Both the position numbers and the translations under genes were made by a program. Below, piece by piece: positions 44,961 to 53,771 of a DNA stretch of 64,000 nucleotides. The notes under the pieces are model-generated. The model saw nothing but the letters and a program-made list of their open reading frames with translations. It was not told the DNA's origin and searched no databases. The DNA comes from Azospirillum sp. OGB3 (GTDB lineage: Bacteria; Pseudomonadota; Alphaproteobacteria; Azospirillales; Azospirillaceae), in the NCBI RefSeq assembly GCF_014192915.1, contig NZ_JACHYN010000014.1:116454-180453 (forward strand). Reading direction: 5' to 3'. The stretch's first letter is position 1, and every line of letters starts with the position of its first letter.

Positions 44961-45014
44961 GTCCGGGCCCCTCTGGCCGATGCGCCCCGCCGTGGCGCAC
45001 CGGTGATGTCGGAC
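44961..45014 (+). ncRNA. TerC leader motif, copy 2
   Basis: Same GTCCGGGCCCCTCTGGC and TGATGTCGGAC as copy 1, but a different inner stem (CCG-A-TGCGCC with GGCGCA-C-CGG, 44977-45003). Conserved loops with a varied yet paired stem suggest selection on RNA structure. Ends 64 nt before the terC ATG. Confidence 0.58.
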
Positions 45015-45078
45015 TGCTCATGTGACGATCGAAGTCTCCGCTTGCGGGAGCGGAGTGCATGAAGCAAGGGACAGTTCC

Positions 45079-46125
45079 ATGGATCAGATCGTTTTAATGT
45101 GGGCCGGCTTCGCCGTCTTCGTTGGCGTGCTTTTGGCCTTTGATCTTGGTGTATTTTCCAAGAAATCCCATGTGATCTCCGGCCGTGAGGCGCTGATGCG
45201 CTGCGCGGCCTATTCCACGCTGGCAATGATCTTCGCGGCCGGCGTCTTTCATTTCCAGGGCTCCGAGAAGGGGCTGGAGTTCCTGACCGGCTACCTGATC
45301 GAATACAGCCTGAGCGTCGACAACATCTTCGTCATCGCGCTGATCTTCACGCATTTCGCGGTGCCGCCGCAGTACCAGCACCGGGTGCTGTTCTGGGGCA
45401 TCCTGGGCGCGCTGGTGATGCGCGGCGTGCTGATCGTGGCGGGCACGGCGCTGATCCAGGAATTCCACTGGATCATCTACATCTTCGGCGCCTTCCTGAT
45501 CTTCAGCGGCATCAAGATGCTGATGTCGGTGGACGACGAGCCGGACATGGAGAACAACCGGATCGTCAAGTTCGTCCGCTCCCGCTTCCGCATGACCGAC
45601 GGCTACGAAGGGCAGAACTTCTTCGTGATGCGCGACGGCGTGCGGATGATGACGCCGCTGTTCCTCGTGCTGATCCTGATCGAGTTCACCGACCTGGTCT
45701 TCGCCGTGGACTCCATCCCGGCGGTCTTCTCGGTGACCACCGACCCGTTCATCGTCTGGACCTCCAACGTCTTCGCGATCCTCGGCCTGCGCGCCCTCTA
45801 CTTCGCGCTGGCCTCGATCATCCACCGCTTCCATTACCTGAAGTACGGCCTGTCGCTGGTTCTGGTGGTGGTCGGTGCCAAGATGATGATGGTCGACATC
45901 TACAAGATGCCGACGGCGCTGGCGCTGGGCATCACGGCCTTCCTGGTCGGCGGTTCCATCGTCTTCTCGATGCTGAAGACCCGTGGCGAGGCGACCCCGG
46001 AGGCCGCGGACGGCGAAGCCCGCCGCTGGTGGGTGCCCGGCAGCCCGGCGAAGGGGGCCGGCGGTTCGACGCCGTCCTCCTCCAGCGAGGCGGCCGCGGT
46101 GTCCTCGGACGGCAAGGGCCAGTAA
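45079..46125 (+). CDS. TerC-family integral membrane protein (Alx-like)
   Basis: 348 aa, about nine helices. TerC hallmarks: EYSLSVDNIFVIALIF and IEFTDLVFAVDSIPAVFSVT, each with the acidic residues thought to bind the ion, and LVLVVVGAKMMMVD. Members export Mn2+ or are linked to tellurite and pH responses. The Ser/Gly-rich C-tail (from about 315) is not conserved. The start at 45079 is chosen by the family N-terminus MDQIVLMWAGF; an in-frame ATG at 45022 would lie close to the leader motif. The leader motif suggests metal- or pH-responsive control. Confidence 0.9.
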   Translation: MDQIVLMWAGFAVFVGVLLAFDLGVFSKKSHVISGREALMRCAAYSTLAMIFAAGVFHFQGSEKGLEFLTGYLIEYSLSVDNIFVIALIFTHFAVPPQYQHRVLFWGILGALVMRGVLIVAGTALIQEFHWIIYIFGAFLIFSGIKMLMSVDDEPDMENNRIVKFVRSRFRMTDGYEGQNFFVMRDGVRMMTPLFLVLILIEFTDLVFAVDSIPAVFSVTTDPFIVWTSNVFAILGLRALYFALASIIHRFHYLKYGLSLVLVVVGAKMMMVDIYKMPTALALGITAFLVGGSIVFSMLKTRGEATPEAADGEARRWWVPGSPAKGAGGSTPSSSSEAAAVSSDGKGQ

Positions 46126-46157
46126 GGCGCCCGCTTCGAAGGTCGGAAGGGAAACGG

Positions 46158-46190
46158 CGGGGCGTCCGGTCCGGTGGATCGGGCGCCCCG
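46158..46190 (+). terminator. possible terminator of terC
   Basis: CGGGGCG (46158-46164) pairs with CGCCCCG (46184-46190). Loop of 19 nt, weak T-tract. Confidence 0.4.
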
Positions 46191-46324
46191 TGCGTTTCCG
46201 GGTGGTGGTGTCCGCAAAAGTAGTAATACTGGTTTCGTGGAGACGATGATGTGGATGTGCGGGGCGGATCGCGCCCCGCTTGGCGGCTGACGCCGGCCCT
46301 TTCCAACCCAAGGAAGCGACATCC

Positions 46325-47089
46325 ATGCTCACCGGTACGCAACGGACCTCCATCGCCCTGTCCGCTCTCCCCGTCCCGTCGGGACCTCTGTCCGGCCTGC
46401 TCCAGGCCGCCCGCGACGAACTCGTCGGCCTGGCCGCTGCCCGCGGTGTCGCGCTCTCCGTCGTGTTCGACATGCCGGCGCTGGTGCGTGTCAACGAAGC
46501 GGCGGTGGCCGCGGGCTCCTGGGAGCCGATGCTTCCGGCGGCCCATCCGGCCTGCCGCTCCCTGACGCCGGAGAACGCCTTCTGGATCTGCGGGACAGCC
46601 TCCTCCGGCGATGTGGTCACCGCCCAGGCCGGGCTGCTCTACGATTGCACCGCGCAGTCCATCGGCGACCGCTTCAACGCCATGACGGTGTTCTACGACG
46701 AGCCCGTCGTGCAGGCTCCGGAGGGCGAATGGTGCACCTGCACGTCCGACACCGCCAACAGCACGCGCGGTCGGGTGGTGTGGACGAACGCGGGATGGAC
46801 GCGGCCCGACTTCCAGGGCCGCGGCCTGTTCCCGATTTGCCAGCGGGTGAACAAGCTGGCGGCGTGGCTGCTGTGGTCGCCGACCTGGTTCATCTCGGTC
46901 GTCGATCCCGACATCGTCCCGGTCTGGGCGGAGCGCAAGATGGGGCCGCGCCACATCGACGAGGTGCCGGCCATCACCTACAACCAGATCGGCCTGAAGA
47001 CCCTGCCGATGCACCTCGTGCGTTTCAGCCGGGCGCAGTTCCTGGGCGATCTCGCGCAACTCGCCGCGGACCTTGCCCAGGCGGCCTGA
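46325..47089 (+). CDS. hypothetical protein
   Basis: 254 aa, soluble. A Trp/Cys-containing core (RSLTPENAFWICGTASSGDVVTAQAGLLYD, WTRPDFQGRGLFPICQRVNKLAAWLLWSPTWF in parts) has a faint GNAT-like feel (GRGLFPICQRV), but I cannot confirm acetyl-CoA binding. ATG 46325 follows AAGGAAG. It is convergent with the genes at 47108. Function not assigned. Confidence 0.65.
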   Translation: MLTGTQRTSIALSALPVPSGPLSGLLQAARDELVGLAAARGVALSVVFDMPALVRVNEAAVAAGSWEPMLPAAHPACRSLTPENAFWICGTASSGDVVTAQAGLLYDCTAQSIGDRFNAMTVFYDEPVVQAPEGEWCTCTSDTANSTRGRVVWTNAGWTRPDFQGRGLFPICQRVNKLAAWLLWSPTWFISVVDPDIVPVWAERKMGPRHIDEVPAITYNQIGLKTLPMHLVRFSRAQFLGDLAQLAADLAQAA

Positions 47090-47107
47090 CGCCCGGGCCG
47101 ACCCGCG

Positions 47108-47689
47108 TCAGGAATCGATCAGCGCCAGCAGAGCCTGGCGGCGATGGCCCAATGACCAGCCGAACAGGAGGTGCCGGTAATTGACGGGCGGGCGGGGAAG
47201 CCCGGTGATCACCAGATGGTTGTACACCGGCTCCCCGCCCTCCACCGCCTCCCGGTACTGCGCGTCGATGGCCAGGGCGTAGGCGCTGTGCACGTCGTCC
47301 AGATGGGGCTTGCCGATGTTCTGATCGGCCCAACGGTCACCGAAGACCCGTCGGGTCGGCTCCCCGATGTAGCGGAAGCACAGCGGCCCGCCGTCCCGCG
47401 ACGTCAGGATGACGCAGCGCGGCAGCAGCCCCATGCTTTTCAGGTCGTCGTGCAGGCCCGGACCGAAGCTGGGATTCCGCTTCCACACGGCGATCATGTC
47501 CTGGTGCCAGTCCAGCGCCGTGCGCAAGGGCTGCCGATGAATGTCGACGCGGGTTTCCGCGGGCCCGGCGGGGGACGGATCGCCGCGGCGACCGCGTAGG
47601 ATCGTGACGAGACCGCGGGCAAGCGGCCGTGCGATGCGGTCCTTGAGAAATGCGGGTGACGGCGGCGTGATGGGCAAGGCGACCGTCAC
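47108..47689 (-). CDS. PAS-like protein, function unknown
   Basis: 193 aa. GTG start overlapping the upstream stop (GTGA). The middle (LDWHQDMIAVWKRNPSFGPG, LCFRYIGEPTRRVFGDRWADQNIGKPHLDD, PPVNYRHLLFGWSL) resembles the PAS_5-type sensory domains frequent in Rhodospirillales. The first about 40 residues are basic and Pro-rich. No output domain. Weak family call. Confidence 0.6.
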   Translation of the reverse strand: MTVALPITPPSPAFLKDRIARPLARGLVTILRGRRGDPSPAGPAETRVDIHRQPLRTALDWHQDMIAVWKRNPSFGPGLHDDLKSMGLLPRCVILTSRDGGPLCFRYIGEPTRRVFGDRWADQNIGKPHLDDVHSAYALAIDAQYREAVEGGEPVYNHLVITGLPRPPVNYRHLLFGWSLGHRRQALLALIDS

Positions 47690-48447
47690 TCCCCGACCCC
47701 TTTCCTTGGCGACAGAAACTCCGACGCCATAGCCTGATAGATCCGCCGCGCCGCGTCCAGGGCCACGCTCCCTGCCCTGGCCCCGGCGGCAAGCATCCGC
47801 TCGGTCGGCTTGGTCGGCAGGGCCTTCGGCATCGCGGCCTCGATGGCGTCCGCCGTGCGATCGAAGCGGGCGACGGCTTCGGAGAGCGCCAAGCCCTGCA
47901 GGGTCGTTATGGCGTCGTCCAGAAGGGGGAGCAGCCGCTCGGCGCCGTTCCCTTGGTCCTCCATCGCGCTGCGGCACGCCCGCAGCGAGGCGAGAACCTC
48001 ATCCAAGGCTTGAGCGGGCTGTGCCACCATGACGTCCAGCACCGGACGCCGGTCCACGGCCGGACCGATCCCCGCGTGATCGGCGGCCGCCTGAAGCCGG
48101 TCGAGGAACAGGGCCACGCCCTCGCCGAGGGCCAAGGCCTTCGTGTCTTCGACGATCCCCTCCTGGCAGAGGGCGTGGGCGAGGCGGGCCTCGCGCGCCG
48201 TCGTCAAGGGCAGTTGCCGGATCATCAGGCTCGACAACTCGCGGAGGCCGCCGTTCAGCAGGTCGAAGGCGTGGGGGCCGCTTGGCGGGTTGGCGACGAT
48301 GTCGGACATGTGTTCGGCGGCCCTGGTGAACAGCGTGTCGCGCCGATCGAAGGCCGTGTTCAGATCGAAGGCGGCTTCCGGCACACGGCCGCCGTTCCGT
48401 CGTCCAGAGCGCATCCTGCTTGCCTTTCCGTGTTCCCGAAGACCCAT
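47686..48447 (-). CDS. hypothetical protein, mostly helical
   Basis: 253 aa, alanine- and leucine-rich, with long amphipathic helices and no signal or membrane segment. Coupled by GTGA overlap to the PAS-like gene, so the two products may work together. No motif recognised. Confidence 0.6.
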   Translation of the reverse strand: MGLREHGKASRMRSGRRNGGRVPEAAFDLNTAFDRRDTLFTRAAEHMSDIVANPPSGPHAFDLLNGGLRELSSLMIRQLPLTTAREARLAHALCQEGIVEDTKALALGEGVALFLDRLQAAADHAGIGPAVDRRPVLDVMVAQPAQALDEVLASLRACRSAMEDQGNGAERLLPLLDDAITTLQGLALSEAVARFDRTADAIEAAMPKALPTKPTERMLAAGARAGSVALDAARRIYQAMASEFLSPRKGVGE

Positions 48448-48946
48448 GTTTCTGAAGACGGGGGCCCGCCAATTCTGGTCTGCCCGCCGGACGCTACGCC
48501 TCAGCGGATGGGCGTGTCAGTATTTCACAATGGATGGTTGTCAACAACGGGTGCGATTGTTTGATTGGGGCGGATCTGCGGTCGAAATGCGCATCAGGGC
48601 TGCGGCCGGTTCCGCAGGGCGCTGCGCGTGTCAACGAAGGCCTTGGCCTTCAGCAGGCGGAAACGGGTGGCTGGACGAACGGTGTGGATGCCGCCGGACG
48701 GCGGGCTCCAATCCGGCAGAAGCGGAACCAGCCGGCCCGCCGCGACCTCCGTCCGCCCCCAGGGGTTCGGGAGGGACGGCGAAGCCGCCGCCGGGCTGGT
48801 CGCGGGCGACGGCGTGCGGCCCGGGAACCCCGGTTTCGCCGCCTACGCCTGGGCCAACATGGCGCTCGACATTGGGGCCAACGCCGCCAAGGGCGAGATG
48901 AAATGGGGGTGGGGCCGTTTGATGCGGGCTGAGGCGGCCGGTCGCC
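48448..48946 (+). other. 499-bp gap with possible gene remnant
   Basis: A plus-strand frame (48565-48963, 132 aa) runs into the end of the convergent EI gene and contains FAAYAWANMALDIGANAAKG, but it lacks a ribosome site and any family match. It may be a decayed gene end. No other feature seen. Confidence 0.35.
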
Positions 48947-50719
48947 TCAGCCCACGGCGTTGAAGTCGTCCAGCAGGGCGGCAATCCGCCCGCTGTCGCT
49001 CTGGTCCATGATGACGCGGGCGCGGCGGGTCGCCTCCTGGAGGTCGAGCTTGCGGATGCGCCGCTTCACCAGGGGAATGGCCGGCGGCACCATCGACAGG
49101 TCGCGCACGCCCAGACCCAGCAGCAGCGCGGTGTAGCGCGAATCGCCGGCGATCTCGCCGCAGACCGACACGGGGATGCGGGCGCGCAACGCCGCCTCGA
49201 TGGTGAACTGGATCAGGCGCAGCACCGCCGGGTGCAGCGGGTCGTAGAGCGAGGCGACCTGCTCGTCGCCGCGGTCGATGGCCAGCGTGTACTGCGTCAG
49301 GTCGTTGGTGCCGATGGAGAAGAAGTCGGCGGCGTAGGCCAGCGCGTCGGCGGACAGCGCCGCGCCCGGCACCTCCACCATCACGCCCACCGGCGGCAGC
49401 GGGTCGGCGATGGGCACGCCGCGGCGGCGCAGGCGGCGGGCCACCTGGCCCATCATCTCGCGCACGCGCTGCACCTCGGCGACCGAGCAGATCATCGGCA
49501 GCAGGATGCGCAGCGGCCCGTGGACGCCGGCCCGCAGCATGGCGGCGAGCTGCGTTTCCAGCAGCTTCGGTTCGCGCAGGCCCAGCCGGACGGCGCGCAG
49601 GCCGAGCGCCGGGTTTGCCGGCTCGCCGTAGCGCCCGGCCATCCAGCCGGCCAGCTTCTCGCCGCCGACGTCCATGGTGCGGGCGGTGACGGTGCGCCCG
49701 CCCATGCCCTCCACGATGGAGCGCAGGACGGTGTATTGCTCGTCCTCGTCCGGCAGCTGGTCGCGGTTCATGAACAGGAACTCGGTGCGCAGCAGCCCGA
49801 TGCCCTGCGCCCCGTTCTCCAGCGCGTGGTCGAGGTCGCGCGGCAATTCCAGGTTGGCCTGGAGCGTCACCGCGGTGTTGTCGCGGGTGACCGCCGGCAG
49901 CTTGCGCAGGCCTTTCAGTTGCTCGCGCTCGCGCTCGCGCTCGGCGCGGCGCTGCCGGTAATCCTCCAGCACCTCTGACGTGGGGTCGATGATGACGCGC
50001 CCCTGGACACCGTCGACGATGACCGTGATCCCGTTCTTCAGCCCGGCCAGCAGCCCGCCGACGCCCAGCACCGCCGGAATGCCCAGCGAGCGCGCCATGA
50101 TCGCCGTGTGCCCCTCGGCGCCGCCGAGCACGGTGGCGAAGCCGGCGACGCGGCGCGGGTCGAGCAGGGCGGTGTCCGCCGGGGTCAGCTCCTCGGCCAG
50201 GATCACCGCGCCGGGATTCAGCATGGAGAAGGCCTGATACTCGTGCCGCATCAGGTTGCGGATCAGCCGTCGCCCGACCTCGCGCACGTCGGCGATCCGC
50301 CCGGCGAGGTAGCTGTCCTCCATGCTCGCGAAGGTCTGGGCGATGGTGGCGATCTCCGCCTGGACCGCGGCCTCGGCGTTGACCAGCTCCTGCTGGATGC
50401 GGCGCTCGACGCCGCGGGTCAGGCGGGAGTTGGTGACCATCGCCAGATGGGCGTCGAGAAGGAAGCCGATCTCCTCCGACGCCGAGCCGGGCAGCACCAG
50501 CGCCTTGGCCTTGAGCTTGCGGATCTGGCGGCGCGCCTTGCCGCAGGCGTCGGCGAAACGCGCGGTCTCGGCCTCCGCCTGGTCGGCGGCGAGCGTGTAT
50601 TCGGGAACGCGGACGGCGCCGCTCTCCACCACATGGGCCGGGCCGATGGCAATGCCGGGCGAAACGCCCAGCCCGCGCAACGACCGTCCCTGGCCGGCGG
50701 CCGGAACGTCAGTCTTCAT
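48947..50719 (-). CDS. ptsP: phosphoenolpyruvate-protein phosphotransferase (Enzyme I)
   Basis: 590 aa. Transfers phosphate from PEP to HPr. Phospho-His H204 in GGAEGHTAI, PEP-binding core (LLRTEFLFMNR, LPMICSVAEV, FFSIGTNDLTQYTLA) and active-site Cys in VSVCGEIAGD. There is no N-terminal GAF domain, so its build is like PtsI although its role is regulatory here: the operon has no sugar EIIBC. It overlaps the HPr gene by 11 bp. Last gene of the block. Confidence 0.93.
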   Translation of the reverse strand: MKTDVPAAGQGRSLRGLGVSPGIAIGPAHVVESGAVRVPEYTLAADQAEAETARFADACGKARRQIRKLKAKALVLPGSASEEIGFLLDAHLAMVTNSRLTRGVERRIQQELVNAEAAVQAEIATIAQTFASMEDSYLAGRIADVREVGRRLIRNLMRHEYQAFSMLNPGAVILAEELTPADTALLDPRRVAGFATVLGGAEGHTAIMARSLGIPAVLGVGGLLAGLKNGITVIVDGVQGRVIIDPTSEVLEDYRQRRAEREREREQLKGLRKLPAVTRDNTAVTLQANLELPRDLDHALENGAQGIGLLRTEFLFMNRDQLPDEDEQYTVLRSIVEGMGGRTVTARTMDVGGEKLAGWMAGRYGEPANPALGLRAVRLGLREPKLLETQLAAMLRAGVHGPLRILLPMICSVAEVQRVREMMGQVARRLRRRGVPIADPLPPVGVMVEVPGAALSADALAYAADFFSIGTNDLTQYTLAIDRGDEQVASLYDPLHPAVLRLIQFTIEAALRARIPVSVCGEIAGDSRYTALLLGLGVRDLSMVPPAIPLVKRRIRKLDLQEATRRARVIMDQSDSGRIAALLDDFNAVG

Positions 50720-51050
50720 CGAACTTGCGGGTGATCAGATCCACGAGAGCCGCCATGGCCTCCTCGGCCTCGCGGCCATAGGCGTACAGCTCCACCGAGG
50801 TGCCGGGGCCGGCGGCCAGCATCATCAGGCCCATGATGGATTCGCCCGACACCTGCGTCTCGCCGCGCCGCACCTCGATTTCGCAATCGAAGGTGGCGAC
50901 CAGCTTCACGAACTTCGCCGCCGCGCGGGCGTGCAGGCCGCGCTGGTTGCTGATCGTGACGGTCTGGCAGATTTCGGGATTCCTCTCCGGATTCTGTCCG
51001 TCGATGCCAGGGGCGCCTTGTGCGGGCGCCTTCTCGTCTGGAGAACTCAT
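50709..51050 (-). CDS. ptsH: HPr phosphocarrier protein
   Basis: 113 aa, with an about 25-residue N-terminal extension compared with the 85-90-aa norm. H40 (QRGLHARAAAKFV) takes phosphate from EI; S71 (SGESIMGLMML) is the site for HprK. Both sites are intact, so the protein can integrate PEP status and HprK signals. It lies 4 nt after the EIIA gene. Confidence 0.95.
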   Translation of the reverse strand: MSSPDEKAPAQGAPGIDGQNPERNPEICQTVTISNQRGLHARAAAKFVKLVATFDCEIEVRRGETQVSGESIMGLMMLAAGPGTSVELYAYGREAEEAMAALVDLITRKFDED

Positions 51051-51054
51051 CGGG

Positions 51055-51456
51055 TCACCCGTCCGACAGCAGCGAGGAAGCGACGTTGATGTATTTCTGA
51101 CCGGCCTCGCGCGCGGCGGTCACGGCGTGGGTCAGCGTTTCCTGGCGGCGCACGCTGGCCAGCTTGATCAGCATCGGCAGGTTCACGCCGGCGATCACCT
51201 CGACCTTCGCCTTGTCCATGATGGAGATGGCGAGGTTGGACGGGGTTCCGCCGAACATGTCGGTCAGCACGACGACGCCGGACCCGTCGTCCACGTCGGC
51301 CACGGAGTTCAGAATGTCCTGGCGGCGCTGCTCCATGTCGTCGTCTGGGCCGATGCACACGGCCCGCACCTGCTGCTGCTCACCCACCACATGCTCCAGC
51401 GCGGCGATGAACTCTTCCGCGAGGCGCCCGTGGGTTACCAGAACCATACCGATCAT
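51055..51456 (-). CDS. PTS EIIA component, mannose family
   Basis: 133 aa. Phospho-acceptor H9 in MIGMVLVTHGRLAEEF and the conserved VVVLTDMFGGTPSNLA and GVNLPMLIKLA blocks. In Alphaproteobacteria this single-domain EIIA is a phosphorylation sink or signal output of the incomplete PTS, not a sugar transporter. ATG 51456 is chosen by family N-terminus. Confidence 0.93.
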   Translation of the reverse strand: MIGMVLVTHGRLAEEFIAALEHVVGEQQQVRAVCIGPDDDMEQRRQDILNSVADVDDGSGVVVLTDMFGGTPSNLAISIMDKAKVEVIAGVNLPMLIKLASVRRQETLTHAVTAAREAGQKYINVASSLLSDG

Positions 51457-51579
51457 GGGACATCCTTCAATTCTGGAGCCTCCCCCGAAGCCACATTCAT
51501 ATTGCGGCACTTATGAACGATCCCTTATCCGGATCGATCCGAACCGTCCCCTCGGCCAACCCCCGGCCAACCTTTCCTG

Positions 51580-52503
51580 TCAGCCGGCCCGCGGGGTTTG
51601 CCGTTCCAGCTCCCGGTGGCTGATCCCGACCTTCAGGCCCAGCCCCCCCAGCCACGCGGCCAAGCGTTCGGCAACGAACACGGAGCGGTGCTTGCCGCCC
51701 GTACAGCCGACCGCGATGGTCAGGTAGCTCTTTCCCTCCTGGTTGTAGCGCGGCAGAAGCGGCTGCAACAGGTCCGTCAGATGACGGAAGAACGCGGCGA
51801 AATCCGGATCGCCCTCCACCCGCGCCGCCACGCGGGGGTCCAGGCCGGTCAGCGGTCGCAAATCCGGATCATAATGGGGATTCGTCAGGAAGCGTACGTC
51901 GAACACGAGGTCCGCCTCGCGAGGCAACCCCATCCGGAACGAGAAGGAGGTGACGAAGACCTGAAGCGCCGCCTGGGCGCCGATCTGGAAGTTGCCGGAC
52001 AGGATGCGGCGCAGGTCGTGGATCGACAATTGCGTGGTGTCGATGGTCACGTCGGCCTGCTGCTTCAGCGGCAGCAGCATGGCGCGCTCCAGCTGGATGC
52101 CGTCGGGCACCGGGCGGTCGATGGCCAGCGGGTGGCGGCGGCGCGTCTCGGTGAAGCGGCGCTGCAGCGTCTCGTCCCCGCAGTCGAGGAAGACCAGCCG
52201 CACCTCCAGCTCCGCGTGGGCCTTCAACGCCTCCACCTCCTCCAGCATGGCATGGGCGGAGAAGTCGCGGGTGCGGCTGTCGATGACCAGGGCCAGCGGG
52301 CGCCGGCGCGGGTCGGCCTGCTCCAGGAGCGCCGGGACCAGCGACAGGCGTAGGTTGTCCACCGCCTCGTAGCCCAGATCCTCCAGCGCCTTCAGGGCGA
52401 CGGACATGCCGGCCCCGGACATGCCGGTGACGAGCACGAGCTGCCCGCCCTGGCCCGCGGGCTGTTCCGTCGGCTGGTCCTGCACGGTGAGGCGGTGGGT
52501 CAT
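51580..52503 (-). CDS. rapZ: RNase adapter / nucleotide-binding protein RapZ
   Basis: 307 aa. N-terminal P-loop-like domain and C-terminal domain (YLTIAVGCTGGKHRSVFVAERLA) that in E. coli binds glucosamine-6-phosphate and sRNA. The Walker A reads GMSGAGMS at residues 27-34, with methionine (M33) in place of the usual lysine. Conserved DLGYEAVDNLRLSL and VIDSRTRDF are present. The ATG overlaps the hprK stop by four bases. Confidence 0.92.
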   Translation of the reverse strand: MTHRLTVQDQPTEQPAGQGGQLVLVTGMSGAGMSVALKALEDLGYEAVDNLRLSLVPALLEQADPRRRPLALVIDSRTRDFSAHAMLEEVEALKAHAELEVRLVFLDCGDETLQRRFTETRRRHPLAIDRPVPDGIQLERAMLLPLKQQADVTIDTTQLSIHDLRRILSGNFQIGAQAALQVFVTSFSFRMGLPREADLVFDVRFLTNPHYDPDLRPLTGLDPRVAARVEGDPDFAAFFRHLTDLLQPLLPRYNQEGKSYLTIAVGCTGGKHRSVFVAERLAAWLGGLGLKVGISHRELERQTPRAG

Positions 52504-52991
52504 GGCAGGTTCGGAACCTTTCCCAGCGAGCCCGCCCGCGCCGCGGCGGCGGCCAGTTTCAGCTTGGCCGGTGCCGAGGCGTCGAAGGGGCAGAGGGCGA
52601 GGCGCGGCACGGCCCGGTCGAGAAGCTCGGCGGTCTCCTCCTCGGGCAGGCGCTCCACGGCGTCGCGCGGCACGAGATCGACGACCAGACCGATCTCTGC
52701 CTCCGTGGCGGTGGGCATGGGCATGATGCCGACGCCCCGCACCTCCAGCAGTCCGGCCAGCGCCGACGGCGCCGTCGCCATCACCCTGCCATCATCCACG
52801 CGCAGCTCCACCCGGTCGTCGGCCACCAACAGCGCCCCCGCGTCGATCATCCGTAGGGCGAGATCGGACTTGCCGCTGCCCGACGGTCCCCGCAGCAGCA
52901 CGCCGACGGGCGTTTCGCCCCGGTTGCCGCCGTTTCCATGGCCGCCATTCCATGGGCCGACCAGGACGCAGGTGCCGTGAATCGTTGCCAT
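52500..52991 (-). CDS. hprK: HPr kinase/phosphorylase, short alphaproteobacterial form
   Basis: 163 aa, containing only the C-terminal kinase domain typical of Alphaproteobacteria. Walker A GPSGSGKS at about 35-42, then DLALRMIDAGALLVADDRVEL, and the signature EVRGVGI. A Gly/Asn-rich insert (GGHGNGGNRGE) sits just before the P-loop. It phosphorylates Ser71 of HPr. The start at 52991 is chosen by the family start MATIHGTCV. Confidence 0.9.
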   Translation of the reverse strand: MATIHGTCVLVGPWNGGHGNGGNRGETPVGVLLRGPSGSGKSDLALRMIDAGALLVADDRVELRVDDGRVMATAPSALAGLLEVRGVGIMPMPTATEAEIGLVVDLVPRDAVERLPEEETAELLDRAVPRLALCPFDASAPAKLKLAAAAARAGSLGKVPNLP

Positions 52992-53134
52992 GATCCCGCG
53001 AAGGTGAGGCGTGCCGCTGGTTCTGTCAATGGGATGCCAAAAATGCATCCTTTTCCCGCCCGCTCCGCCTCGAATGCGCCGGCGCGCCCGCCATGGCCCG
53101 TATCCCGGCCTCAGCCCGGCCAGCGGCCAACCTT

Positions 53135-53605
53135 TCAGCCCTGCCGGTCGCAGGCGGTGGTCAGGTCCAGGCAGCCGCGCCGCGCCGCGCGGCGGATGTC
53201 CATCAATTCACTGGCCAGCGCGTCGCGTCGCCGGATCATCTCCTCCAGATCATCCAACTCCGCCGCCTCCTGGCAGGCGGTGCGGAAATCCTTCTCGCGG
53301 GCCAGCCGGGTGAGAAGATGGCCATAGCTGTCGGCGATGGTCGCCAGATGCCGCTGGGCGCCCTGGAGCGCCTGGGCCAGCTGAGCCCGCTCGTCGGCCG
53401 ACGCCCGCATCATCCGGGCCAGCTCGCCCTGCTGGACGCTGGCGTCGTTGATGAGGCGGGCCAGCCGGTAGCGGCGGAAGTCGATGACTTTGACCGAAGC
53501 CGGGGCGACCGAAGCCGGGGCGCCCGAAACCGGGGCGCCCGATGCCGCGGCTCCGTTGCTCTGGCGCGGTGCGGTCGGCATGAGGTCGGACTTGACGTCT
53601 GACAT
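53135..53605 (-). CDS. hypothetical protein between chvG and hprK
   Basis: 156 aa. A repetitive Ala/Pro/Ser segment (SGAPVSGAPASVAPAS, residues about 19-34) is followed by a long charged helix likely to form a coiled coil (LARMMRASADERAQLAQALQGAQRHL ... LDDLEEMIRRRDALASELMDIRRA). No family recognised. It sits in the chv/hprK block on the same strand, so it is probably co-expressed. Confidence 0.65.
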   Translation of the reverse strand: MSDVKSDLMPTAPRQSNGAAASGAPVSGAPASVAPASVKVIDFRRYRLARLINDASVQQGELARMMRASADERAQLAQALQGAQRHLATIADSYGHLLTRLAREKDFRTACQEAAELDDLEEMIRRRDALASELMDIRRAARRGCLDLTTACDRQG

Positions 53606-53771
53606 GGCCCCTCTTCCGGTTGGTGACGTCCGGTTGTCGAAAGGCCAGCCGTCGCGGGCGCGGGAGTGACCGGAGTTGAGCATCCGCCGCACCCACGACT
53701 TTGTCCATACATCTTTTCTCAAATTGCAACTATGCCGCATCCACCATGTGGAAATACGCGTTGAGCATCCG

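Larger units (their letters stand above)
44521..45078 (+). promoter_or_regulatory. 558-bp divergent region with long TerC leader
   Basis: No gene recognised. It contains two copies of a structured motif (44652-44696 and 44961-45014) on the terC-coding strand. The 264 nt between them show no open frame with a family match. Confidence 0.5.

Noticed and set aside
44521..45078. yybP-ykoY (Mn2+) riboswitch upstream of terC
   Set aside because: The GGGGAGUAG and related conserved cores were not found; the motif present is different, so I do not use that name.
48565..48963. 132-aa frame before the EI gene
   Set aside because: No ribosome site, no family match and it runs into the end of a convergent gene; kept only as a possible remnant.
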